Assembly (NCBI GenBank): GCA_000434335.1
Contig: FR878295.1
Span: 8,193-16,425 of the forward strand
Source: Clostridium sp. CAG:492
GTDB lineage: Bacteria > Bacillota > Clostridia > TANB77 > CAG-508
Length of the DNA stretch: 8,233 nt
Direction: 5' to 3'
The position numbers and the translations under genes are program-made. The notes under the pieces are model-generated. The model made no database searches. It had not been told where the DNA came from and saw only the letters and a program-made list of their open reading frames with translations. How positions within the stretch are numbered: the stretch's first letter is position 1; every line of letters starts with the position of its first letter. Positions 1 to 5,869 of the stretch are shown here, piece after piece.

Positions 1-12
1 TCCTCATAAATA

Positions 13-41
13 TTGAAATATTCACAATTAACATATATAAT
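13..41 (+). promoter_or_regulatory. Sigma-A-type promoter of the ftsZ operon
   Basis: TTGAAA at 13-18 and a perfect TATAAT at 36-41 are separated by 17 bases, the optimal spacing for a housekeeping promoter. Transcription should begin near 47-49, about 30 bases before the ATG at 79. Because the -35 box overlaps the TTG at 13, the longer open frame starting there cannot be the translated form. Confidence 0.8.
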
Positions 42-78
42 AGACAAAGCAAAGAACAGTGAGAGGAGAAAATATAAT

Positions 79-1038
79 ATGGGTAGCGAATTAAATACTA
101 AAGAAACTATTGTAAGAATAAAAGTATTAGGTGCTGGCGGTGGAGGTAGCAATGCTGTAAACCGTATGATAGAAGACGAAATACAAAATGTAGATTTTAT
201 AGTAGTAGATACAAACGCAATATCAGCTGCAAAATCAAAAGCCCAAAACATCATACAAATTGGTGAAAATGAAGCAAAAGGAATTGGAGCTGGAGCTAAC
301 CCGGAAGTTGGAGAAAATTCTGCAAAAGAAAATGCAGAAGAAATAGCAGCATCATTAGTAAATACAGATTTATTATTTCTAACAGCCGGAATGGGCGGAG
401 GAACAGGTACAGGAGCACTTCCTGTAATAGCAGAAATGGCAAAAGAAATGGGAATATTAACAATTGGAATTGTAACAAAACCATTCAAATTTGAAGGAAA
501 AATGAGAGAAAAGAAGGCAATGGCTGGAATTGAAAAATTAAAGCAAAATGTCGATGCTCTCATAGTAATAGAAAATGATAAATTATTAAAAATAAATTCT
601 GATAATGTAACAATAGTAGATGCATTCAAACAAGCAGATAACACTTTAAAACAAGGCATTGTTGGAATAACGGATTTATTAAATACAGTTGGTGAAATAA
701 ATATAGATTTTGCTGATATATCTACAATTATAAGCATTAGAGGATTAGCATATATGGGTATAGGTAGTGCAATAGGTGAAAACGCACTAGCGGCAGCAAC
801 AAGAAAAGCAATTGACAATCCATTAACAGCAGTAAATATAAATGGTGCAAAAGGAATAATAATTAATATTCAAGGAAGTAAGAATTTATCATTAAGTGAA
901 ATTAATAGCAGTGTTGCTATCATTAATGATATTGTAGATGAAGATGCCAATATAATTTTTGGTACAGTAATCAATGAAGATTTAGGCGATGAGGTAATAG
1001 TAACAGTTATTGCAACAGGTGTAGACGAAGTTTATTAA
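79..1038 (+). CDS. ftsZ: FtsZ-family tubulin-like GTPase, tail-less (possible second FtsZ)
   Basis: This 319-residue protein is recognisably FtsZ, the tubulin homologue that polymerises with GTP at the division site. The T1 loop GAGGGGSNAVNRM (18-30), the T3 region GIGAGANPE (68-76), the tubulin signature GGGTGTG (106-112), TKPFKFEG (133-140), DNTLKQG (187-193) and the T7 catalytic loop NxDFAD (N208, D210, D213) are all present, so GTP binding and hydrolysis look intact. It ends at VIATGVDEVY, where the globular core of FtsZ normally ends; the disordered linker and the conserved C-terminal peptide that binds FtsA, SepF and ZipA are missing. B. subtilis FtsZ has 382 residues. The T2 segment reads VVDTNA instead of the usual V-N-T-D. 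The start is the ATG at 79, preceded by AGAGGAG (62-68); the upstream TTG lies in the promoter. It is co-transcribed with the downstream gene. It is either a second FtsZ or a lineage-specific minimal one; family membership is secure, the exact role is not. Confidence 0.9.
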   Translation: MGSELNTKETIVRIKVLGAGGGGSNAVNRMIEDEIQNVDFIVVDTNAISAAKSKAQNIIQIGENEAKGIGAGANPEVGENSAKENAEEIAASLVNTDLLFLTAGMGGGTGTGALPVIAEMAKEMGILTIGIVTKPFKFEGKMREKKAMAGIEKLKQNVDALIVIENDKLLKINSDNVTIVDAFKQADNTLKQGIVGITDLLNTVGEINIDFADISTIISIRGLAYMGIGSAIGENALAAATRKAIDNPLTAVNINGAKGIIINIQGSKNLSLSEINSSVAIINDIVDEDANIIFGTVINEDLGDEVIVTVIATGVDEVY

Positions 1039-1059
1039 TATTTACCTTTTAGGAGGAAT

Positions 1060-2190
1060 ATGGAGCGTAAAAAAAAGTCAATAGTTTGGATAATTATAAA
1101 AATTTTGATAATTGCAAGTTTTATTCTTTTTATATATGGATGTTATCATTTTAATTTTCTAAAAAATAACAAATATATAGCAAATATAAAAGAAAAAATT
1201 AATATTGTTTTAAATGATATTAATGACAAAACAAATGGAAGTTTATCTTATATTATTGAAAATTATGAACCAGATAATGAAGATAACACAACATATGAAA
1301 TAAAAGATACGCAAAATAGATATTATTATAATCAACTAGATGAAACATCAAAATTAATATATGCAGAAATACTTAATAATTTAGAAAAAATAAAAAATGG
1401 AGAGGACTATATAAAAATTTCCTCAAAATTATCTAGTTTATCAAAAAGTGATGATATGGCGACAGACTTAATGAATTCATTTCAAAATGCCTGGGATGCC
1501 TTTAGAAACGATAATGTTGATATATTTTATATTGATGGTTCAAAAATGTGCCTTGTAACAAAAACAATAAAAAGAGGCTCTAAAACAACATACGAATTCT
1601 ATATAAGTAAAGGAAAAAATTCAAATTATTTAATAAATGGATTTTCATCAGCTAAAGATGTAGATAATGCAATAGAATTTGTTAATCAAAAAGAAAACAG
1701 TATTTTAAGTACAATAACAGAAAAAAATGACTATTATAAAATAGTAAAAGCACATAATTGGGTTGTAGATAATTTAACATATAATATGGAAGAATTATCA
1801 GATAATGCTAATATATATGGAGCATTAAAAAATAAAACAGTAGTATGTGAGGGATATGCCAGATTATTTAAATCACTAATGGATAAATTAGATATTCCGT
1901 GTGTATTAGTATCAGGAGAAGGAATTGACCTAGAAACAGGAAGTAGAGAAAATCACGCTTGGAACTATGTATATCTACACGGAAACTGGTATGCAATAGA
2001 TGCAACTTGGGATGATCCAGTTATAATAGGTGAGGGCAAAATAAACCAAGATTTAAAATATAAGTATTTTCTATTAGGTTCAAATAACTTTTTTAAATCA
2101 CATATAGAAGATGGACAATTAGTTGAAAATGGAATGAAATTTATATATCCTAAATTATCACAGGACGATTATGTAAAAGAAAATAAATAG
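1060..2190 (+). CDS. Membrane-anchored transglutaminase-like cysteine enzyme
   Basis: The protein has 376 residues. Basic residues 3-6 are followed by one strong hydrophobic segment (about 8-27), so it is probably anchored in the membrane with the rest outside. Residues about 30-220 match nothing I recognise and are rich in Asn, Lys and Ile. The C-terminal part (about 225-345) is a transglutaminase-core domain with a full catalytic triad: Cys263 in VVCEGYA, His299 in ENHAWNY and Asp314 in AIDATWDDP. Bacterial members of this fold are usually peptidases, amidases or cross-linking enzymes; the substrate here is unknown, though an extracellular wall or protein target is a reasonable inference. 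The start is the ATG at 1060, with AGGAGG at 1051-1056, a short 3-base spacing. It lies 21 bases after the FtsZ gene with no terminator between, so the two form an operon. Cys28 after Ile-Tyr-Gly could be a poor lipobox, making a lipoprotein an alternative. Confidence 0.85.
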   Translation: MERKKKSIVWIIIKILIIASFILFIYGCYHFNFLKNNKYIANIKEKINIVLNDINDKTNGSLSYIIENYEPDNEDNTTYEIKDTQNRYYYNQLDETSKLIYAEILNNLEKIKNGEDYIKISSKLSSLSKSDDMATDLMNSFQNAWDAFRNDNVDIFYIDGSKMCLVTKTIKRGSKTTYEFYISKGKNSNYLINGFSSAKDVDNAIEFVNQKENSILSTITEKNDYYKIVKAHNWVVDNLTYNMEELSDNANIYGALKNKTVVCEGYARLFKSLMDKLDIPCVLVSGEGIDLETGSRENHAWNYVYLHGNWYAIDATWDDPVIIGEGKINQDLKYKYFLLGSNNFFKSHIEDGQLVENGMKFIYPKLSQDDYVKENK

Positions 2191-2210
2191 AAAAGAAAAT
2201 TTAAAATAAG

Positions 2211-2256
2211 AAAAAAAAGAGAATTGAGTTACAATTTTTACTCAATTCTCTTTTTT
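2211..2256. terminator. Bidirectional intrinsic terminator between the ftsZ operon and murC
   Basis: A perfect 12-base stem (2218-2229 with 2240-2251) closes a 10-base loop. It is flanked by a run of A on the left and a run of T on the right, so it gives a U-tract on either strand. It lies 28 bases after the transglutaminase gene and 32 bases after the murC stop, and should end both convergent transcripts. Confidence 0.9.
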
Positions 2257-2282
2257 ATTACTTTAAGTTTAAAATATATTAA

Positions 2283-3680
2283 TTAATATTCATCTGAATC
2301 ATCAACAAGCATTGGTCCAATTTTTGTTACTGTACCAGCTCCAACTGTTAAAACAATATCATTATTGATAGCGTGGTCTTTTATATATTGTGCAATTTCG
2401 TGAAAATCAGACATATAAATAGCTTTTCTACCAATTTTTGTAATTTCATCTACTAAATCTTGTGCACTTATATCAAATGTATTTTTTTCACGTGCTGCAT
2501 AAATATCTGTAATAATTATATTATCAAATGGAGCTAAAGCTTTAGCAAAATCGTGTAATAAATTTTTAGTTCTACTATAAGTATGTGGTTGGAAAACTAT
2601 CCAAGCTTTATTATGTTTCTTTTGCATAGTAGCATTTGCAATAGCTTGAATTTCTGTTGGATGATGAGCATAATCATCAAATACACTTACATTACCGTGA
2701 AATGTTCCAACAAATTCATAACGTCTATGAGCACCAGTAAATTTCTTTAATGCATCAGCAATAGTAGATTTATCTATTCCATAAGAATGGCAAGTTGCAA
2801 TACAAGCTAAAGCATCTATAACATTGTGTTTTCCAGGAACTGATAAGCTTATTGTTTTATAAAAATTGTTATTATAGTAAACATCAAATGTAGGAAAACC
2901 GTTAGCATTAAATGAAATGTTACGAGCAATAAAATTAGAATTTTGTTTTTCTAAACCAAAAGTAACAATTTTTGCACTAGTACATTTAGGTAAAGTTGAA
3001 CAATTTTCATCATCAGCATTTACAACTAAAAGTCCATCATTAGGAAGAAGTTTTACATATTTTTCAAATGCTAATTTAATATTATCAAGATTTTTAAAAT
3101 AATCTAGGTGATCATTATCAATATTTAATATAACTTCTGTTTTTGGATAAAAGCTTAAAAAACTTTCAACATATTCACAGGCTTCTAATATAAAGTATTC
3201 ACTATTACCAATTCTTGAGTTACCATTTAATTGCTTTAAAATTGACCCTACTTGAATAGATGGGTCTAATCCAGCTTCAATAAAACATAAAGAAATCATA
3301 GAAGTAGTAGTAGTTTTTCCGTGAGTTCCAGAAATACAAATTGTATCTGCAAAAGCCTTTGTAATTTCACCTAAAAAGTCAGCTCTTTCAACAGTAGGAA
3401 TATTAAGCTCTTTTGCTTTTAATAATTCTGGATCATCAGGTTTTATAGCTGCAGTATAAACAACTAAACTAGCCTTTGATAAATTGTTAAAATCATAACC
3501 GATAGTAACTGGAATTCCTCTAGCTATTAATTTATCAGTTAATTCAGAAGAATTGTCATCAGAGCCAGTAACGTGAAATCCCCAGTGTTTAAGCATTTCA
3601 GCAATACCACTCATACTTGTACCGCCAATTCCTCTCATATGTATATTTTTAAAAAGTTTCAATTGATTTAAGTTAGCCAA
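2283..3680 (-). CDS. murC: UDP-N-acetylmuramate--L-alanine ligase
   Basis: MurC is the cytoplasmic ATP-dependent ligase that adds L-alanine to UDP-N-acetylmuramic acid, the first amino acid of the peptidoglycan stem peptide. From the chosen start it has 465 residues, normal for the family. Visible are the N-terminal nucleotide fold RGIGGTSMSGIAEML (16-30), the ATP loop GTHGKTTT (118-125), NIDNDHLDYF (186-195) of the central ligase domain, HRRYEF (318-323), DDYAHHPTE (335-343) and FQPHTYSRT (363-371). The longest frame begins at 3782, but a promoter at 3732-3760 lies inside that extension and its residues look like non-coding AT-rich DNA. The ribosome site AAAGGAG (3698-3692) precedes a TTG at 3680 by 11 bases. 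An ATT at 3686 is a less likely start, and the first internal ATG lies too close to the dinucleotide fold. It is transcribed alone, diverging from spoVG. Confidence 0.93.
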   Translation of the reverse strand: MANLNQLKLFKNIHMRGIGGTSMSGIAEMLKHWGFHVTGSDDNSSELTDKLIARGIPVTIGYDFNNLSKASLVVYTAAIKPDDPELLKAKELNIPTVERADFLGEITKAFADTICISGTHGKTTTTSMISLCFIEAGLDPSIQVGSILKQLNGNSRIGNSEYFILEACEYVESFLSFYPKTEVILNIDNDHLDYFKNLDNIKLAFEKYVKLLPNDGLLVVNADDENCSTLPKCTSAKIVTFGLEKQNSNFIARNISFNANGFPTFDVYYNNNFYKTISLSVPGKHNVIDALACIATCHSYGIDKSTIADALKKFTGAHRRYEFVGTFHGNVSVFDDYAHHPTEIQAIANATMQKKHNKAWIVFQPHTYSRTKNLLHDFAKALAPFDNIIITDIYAAREKNTFDISAQDLVDEITKIGRKAIYMSDFHEIAQYIKDHAINNDIVLTVGAGTVTKIGPMLVDDSDEY

Positions 3681-3731
3681 TGTAATGCACACTCCTTTAA
3701 TTTTGATTTTTTCTAAATTTTCGATAATCCT

Positions 3732-3760
3732 ATTATATAAAAATAATATGAAATTTTCAA
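3732..3760 (-). promoter_or_regulatory. Sigma-A-type promoter of murC
   Basis: On the minus strand TTGAAA (3760-3755) and TATAAT (3737-3732) are separated by exactly 17 bases. The predicted transcript start is near 3725, about 45 bases upstream of the TTG at 3680. This argues against the longer open frame beginning at 3782. Confidence 0.75.
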
Positions 3761-3808
3761 TATAAAATACCCAAATTTCCAAACTTTATTCACAAAATCA
3801 AAACCACA

Positions 3809-3905
3809 AATGTGTCAATGGGGACGGTTCTTTTTGACAACTTTAAAGCTACATCCAAAATGTATGCCTAAAGTTGTCAAAAAGAACCGTCCCCATTGAC
3901 ACATT
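3809..3905. repeat. Long perfect palindrome with GGGGACGG core (REP/MITE-like element)
   Basis: Arms of 37 bases, 3809-3845 and 3869-3905, are perfect reverse complements around a 23-base centre, which itself contains TACAT/ATGTA (3850-3854 with 3860-3864) and a flanking GC pair. The whole 97 bases would fold into one long hairpin as DNA or RNA. The arm carries GTGTCAATGGGGACGG, much richer in G and C than its surroundings, which suggests imported or selfish DNA. From memory, similar GGGGACGGTT/AACCGTCCCC palindromes recur in many Firmicutes near IS200-like (Y1, REP-associated) transposases; I cannot verify this here. There is no coding frame inside. An 8-base CATTGACA is duplicated in tandem at the right end (3894-3901, 3902-3909). 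It lies upstream of both murC and spoVG. Confidence 0.75.
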
Positions 3906-3984
3906 GACAACCATCCCTCATTGATAGAGAAAATAGACTGAGCCCTTATAAAATAAAAAAAATTTTAAAAATATGTAAAAAAAA

Positions 3985-4013
3985 GAAGGAAAAAAAATGT
4001 TTTTGGAGAATAA
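3985..4013 (+). promoter_or_regulatory. Sigma-H-type promoter of spoVG
   Basis: GAAGGAAAA (3985-3993) and GGAGAATAA (4005-4013) match the B. subtilis sigma-H consensus RnAGGAwWW / RnnGAATww at every defined position, and their 11-base separation is within the known 11-12 range. The B. subtilis spoVG promoter is a classical sigma-H target, so the position before spoVG supports the call. TATAAT hexamers at 4014-4019 and 4030-4035 lack a convincing -35 box. Confidence 0.7.
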
Positions 4014-4018
4014 TATAA

Positions 4019-4049
4019 TTGTACATAGATATAATAACAGTATGTACAA
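4019..4049. promoter_or_regulatory. Palindrome at the predicted spoVG transcription start (possible operator)
   Basis: TTGTACATA (4019-4027) and TATGTACAA (4041-4049) are perfect 9-base inverted repeats around 13 AT-rich bases. The site begins about 7 bases after the sigma-H-type -10 core GAAT (4008-4011), so it covers the expected transcript start and leader. It has no T-run after it, so it is not a terminator. It could be an operator for a dimeric repressor or a 5' stem-loop in the mRNA. Confidence 0.5.
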
Positions 4050-4082
4050 AAAAAATATTTAACATTGGAAGGCGGTGCTCAA

Positions 4083-4379
4083 ATGCAAATTACAAATGTA
4101 CGTTTAAACAAAACTTTAAATTCAGAGAGCAAAATGAAGGCAGTTGCTTCAGTAACATTCGATAACGAATTCGTTGTTCATGGAATTAAAATTATTGATA
4201 GCCCAAAGGGTCTATTTATTGCTATGCCTAGCAGAGAAAAAGCTAATGGTGAACATAAAGATATAGCTCACCCAATCAACCAAGAAACAAGACAAAAAAT
4301 ACAAGATGCTATATTTAAAGAATATGAAGCTGTACAAGCTGAATCTGGAAATGAAGCAGAAGCTTCAACAGAAGAATAA
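4083..4379 (+). CDS. spoVG: Septation regulator SpoVG
   Basis: This is a 98-residue SpoVG, a small conserved regulator first defined by a role in spore cortex formation and asymmetric septation, and shown in several Gram-positives to bind nucleic acid and affect many genes. The family core is clear: MQITNVRLNK (1-10), MKAVASVTFDNEFVVHGIKIID (18-39), GLFIAMPSREK (43-53), and HPINQETRQKIQDAIFKEY (63-81), followed by the usual variable acidic tail (82-98). The length matches the B. subtilis protein (97). The ATG at 4083 is chosen over a TTG at 4065 because the family begins with this M-x-[IV]-T-x-V-R pattern; GGAAGG at 4067-4072 is the likely ribosome site. It is a single-gene unit with a sigma-H-type promoter, a palindromic site and its own terminator. 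It diverges from murC across about 400 bases. Confidence 0.95.
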   Translation: MQITNVRLNKTLNSESKMKAVASVTFDNEFVVHGIKIIDSPKGLFIAMPSREKANGEHKDIAHPINQETRQKIQDAIFKEYEAVQAESGNEAEASTEE

Positions 4380-4384
4380 TATAT

Positions 4385-4416
4385 AAAAAGGAAGTACTTA
4401 AGGTACTTCTTTTTTT
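4385..4416 (+). terminator. Intrinsic terminator of spoVG
   Basis: The stem GAAGTAC (4391-4397) pairs with GTACTTC (4403-4409) around a 5-base loop, preceded by A-residues and followed by a run of seven T (4410-4416). It starts a few bases after the spoVG stop. Confidence 0.85.
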
Positions 4417-4475
4417 GTCATAATAAAAATAATTAATGATTTATATATAATGAAAAGTAATATAATAAAAAAATA

Positions 4476-4501
4476 AAAATGGACAAGTTACTGTCCATTT
4501 T
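4476..4501 (-). terminator. Intrinsic terminator of the HD-domain gene, overlapping its stop codon
   Basis: A perfect 10-base stem, AAAATGGACA (4476-4485) with TGTCCATTTT (4492-4501), has a 6-base loop. On the minus strand it is followed by an interrupted T-rich tract (4475 downward). The TAA stop of the HD gene (4502-4500) overlaps the stem, so a ribosome reaching the stop would cover part of the hairpin. Confidence 0.8.
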
Positions 4502-5027
4502 AAGGTATGTGAATAATAAAAGCTAATAATAAAAACGAAGCATATCGTAAAAACTTTTTAGAAACGACCTTACCTGAATAATAATTGTAAGATTCTTTTA
4601 AAGCACAATATTTATCAACTAAAGTTATTATAAAAGATTCAATATAATGTGGTGGAATAATGGTTAATGGCCACATATGTTTTATTATTATATCTTTTTC
4701 TTTTTTATTCAAATCAAATAAATTAGATGCTCTTTTGTAAGCTATGTATGGATGTCTAAATGCGTGAAATCCTTTTCTACCAGGTTGTCGTACACGCCAA
4801 TCATATAAGAAAAAGTCGTGAAGCATACCAGCTCTTGCAGCAGAGCGATAATCTAACTTTAATTTTTTACATATTAAATAACTAATATAGGCAACATCTA
4901 AACAATGTGAATAACAGCTACAATCATAATGCTGATTGTATTTTTTCATTTCTTTTACAGCATCATTACTAGTAATATCTGAAATTATACTATTAAATTC
5001 ATATGTTGCAATTGTATTATTTTTCAT
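4500..5027 (-). CDS. HD-domain phosphohydrolase-like protein
   Basis: The 175-residue protein carries an HD metal-dependent hydrolase domain. The expected ligand series is visible: His41 (CYSHCLD), the His70-Asp71 doublet (AGMLHDFF), His88 and His92 (HAFRHPYIA), His117 (IKHMWPLT) and Asp138 (TLVDKYCA). HD enzymes cleave phosphoester bonds in nucleotides or second messengers; the substrate of this subfamily, common in Clostridia as far as I recall, is unknown to me. It has no membrane segment near the N-terminus. The last 15 residues are hydrophobic and not obviously part of the domain. The ATG at 5027 is chosen over a start at 5048 because GGAGAA (5036-5031) lies at the correct 5-base spacing from it and falls inside the longer frame. 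It follows engB by 79 bases with no terminator between, and has its own promoter. Confidence 0.8.
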   Translation of the reverse strand: MKNNTIATYEFNSIISDITSNDAVKEMKKYNQHYDCSCYSHCLDVAYISYLICKKLKLDYRSAARAGMLHDFFLYDWRVRQPGRKGFHAFRHPYIAYKRASNLFDLNKKEKDIIIKHMWPLTIIPPHYIESFIITLVDKYCALKESYNYYSGKVVSKKFLRYASFLLLAFIIHIP

Positions 5028-5088
5028 ATTTTCTCCAATCATAAACAAATTACAAATGAAATCAAAATAAATTTCACATTACTAATAT

Positions 5089-5117
5089 ATTATACTACTA
5101 TTTATATTATTGTTCAA
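5089..5117 (-). promoter_or_regulatory. Internal sigma-A-type promoter of the HD gene
   Basis: On the minus strand TTGAAC (5117-5112) and a perfect TATAAT (5094-5089) are 17 bases apart. The -35 box lies in the last codons of engB. The HD gene can therefore be expressed independently, besides read-through from engB. The leader would be about 55 bases long. Confidence 0.65.
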
Positions 5118-5700
5118 TACCTACGATGTCATCTAAAATTTTCCATACATCATCTGTATAAATTTTTCTTTCTGCAGAAAAAGGTAAAAAGGTAAAGTCT
5201 TTAATAGGATTTAAAATAGACTGAATACTATCCACAGCCGAATTTACCTTAGTAACAGCAATTTTGTCTGCTTTACTAGTAATAACAATAAAAGGCAAAC
5301 CAGATCTTATAATATAATCATACATCATTTTGTCATTAGCACCTGGTTCGTGACGAATATCTATTAAAAGAATAATTAATGAAATATTTTTTCTAATATG
5401 TAAATACTCATCAATAAAACTGTTAACTCGTGCTTGTTCAACCTTTGACATTTTGCTATAACCATATCCGGGTAAATCTACAAAGTAAAATTTATCATCT
5501 ATATTATAAAAATTTATTTGTCTTGTTTTTCCAGGCTCACTACTAGTTCTAGCTAATTTTTTTCTATTAATCATAGTATTGATAAAAGAAGATTTACCAA
5601 CATTAGATTTACCAACTAAAACTATTTCTGGAAGACCATTAGTAGGGTATTGTTTTGGACTAACAGCAGAAATTTCAAATTTTGGATTTTTTACTATCAA
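5107..5700 (-). CDS. engB: Ribosome biogenesis GTPase EngB (YsxC/YihA)
   Basis: EngB is an essential TRAFAC-class GTPase needed for assembly of the large ribosomal subunit. From the chosen start it has 197 residues, the usual size. The G motifs appear in order: G1 GKSNVGKSS (30-38), G2 PGKTRQ (56-61, with Thr59), G3 DLPGYGYSK (75-83), G4 TSKAD (141-145) and G5 FSA (174-176). The signature LARTSSEPGKTRQINFY (49-65) is characteristic. The longest frame starts at a GTG at 5709, but that GTG is fused to the ribosome site AAAGGAG (5715-5709). The TTG at 5700 sits 8 bases after it and gives a start, IVKNPKFEISAVS, typical of the family. In many Firmicutes engB follows lonA or clpX; here it stands apart, between serS and an HD-domain gene. 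Confidence 0.95.
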   Translation of the reverse strand: MIVKNPKFEISAVSPKQYPTNGLPEIVLVGKSNVGKSSFINTMINRKKLARTSSEPGKTRQINFYNIDDKFYFVDLPGYGYSKMSKVEQARVNSFIDEYLHIRKNISLIILLIDIRHEPGANDKMMYDYIIRSGLPFIVITSKADKIAVTKVNSAVDSIQSILNPIKDFTFLPFSAERKIYTDDVWKILDDIVGIEQ

Positions 5701-5741
5701 AAAAATCACTCCTTTCTTTTTATTGGTATAATTTAAAATAT

Positions 5742-5773
5742 ATTATAAAATTTGCAAATCAAAATATTTACAA
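5742..5773 (-). promoter_or_regulatory. Weak candidate promoter of engB
   Basis: TATAAT at 5747-5742 on the minus strand is well placed, 41 bases before the engB TTG. The best -35 match (TTGTAA, 5773-5768) is 20 bases upstream, longer than usual. A promoter is expected here because serS ends at a terminator upstream. Confidence 0.3.
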
Positions 5774-5811
5774 TACGACTTTATATTTAATATAAAAATT
5801 TATTGCATATT

Positions 5812-5855
5812 ATAAAACAAAGGCAAAAAAGTATAAAATTTGTACAATTTTGCCT
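5812..5855 (-). terminator. Intrinsic terminator of the serS operon
   Basis: AGGCAAAA (5821-5828) pairs with TTTTGCCT (5848-5855), with an inner GTA/TAC pairing (5831-5833 with 5843-5845) across a small internal loop. On the minus strand the hairpin is followed by TTGTTTTA, an interrupted U-tract. It begins 14 bases after the serS stop. Confidence 0.65.
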
Positions 5856-5869
5856 AAGTAAATTAAAGT

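Noticed and set aside
13..78. N-terminal extension of the FtsZ-like gene from a TTG at 13
   Set aside because: That TTG is part of the -35 box of a strong promoter; the ATG at 79 has a ribosome site and begins near the usual FtsZ N-terminus.
296..484. Minus-strand open frame of 62 codons inside the FtsZ gene
   Set aside because: A Leu-rich antisense shadow of a clearly coding region.
2917..3102. Plus-strand open frame inside murC
   Set aside because: Antisense to a well-conserved gene, no ribosome site, no recognisable family.
3681..3782. 34-residue N-terminal extension of MurC
   Set aside because: It contains a 17-spaced TTGAAA/TATAAT promoter and a ribosome site, and MurC proteins do not have such an extension.
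3809..3905. Palindrome read as an ordinary terminator of murC or spoVG
   Set aside because: It lies upstream of both divergent genes, has very long perfect arms, and neither side has a T-run after the stem.
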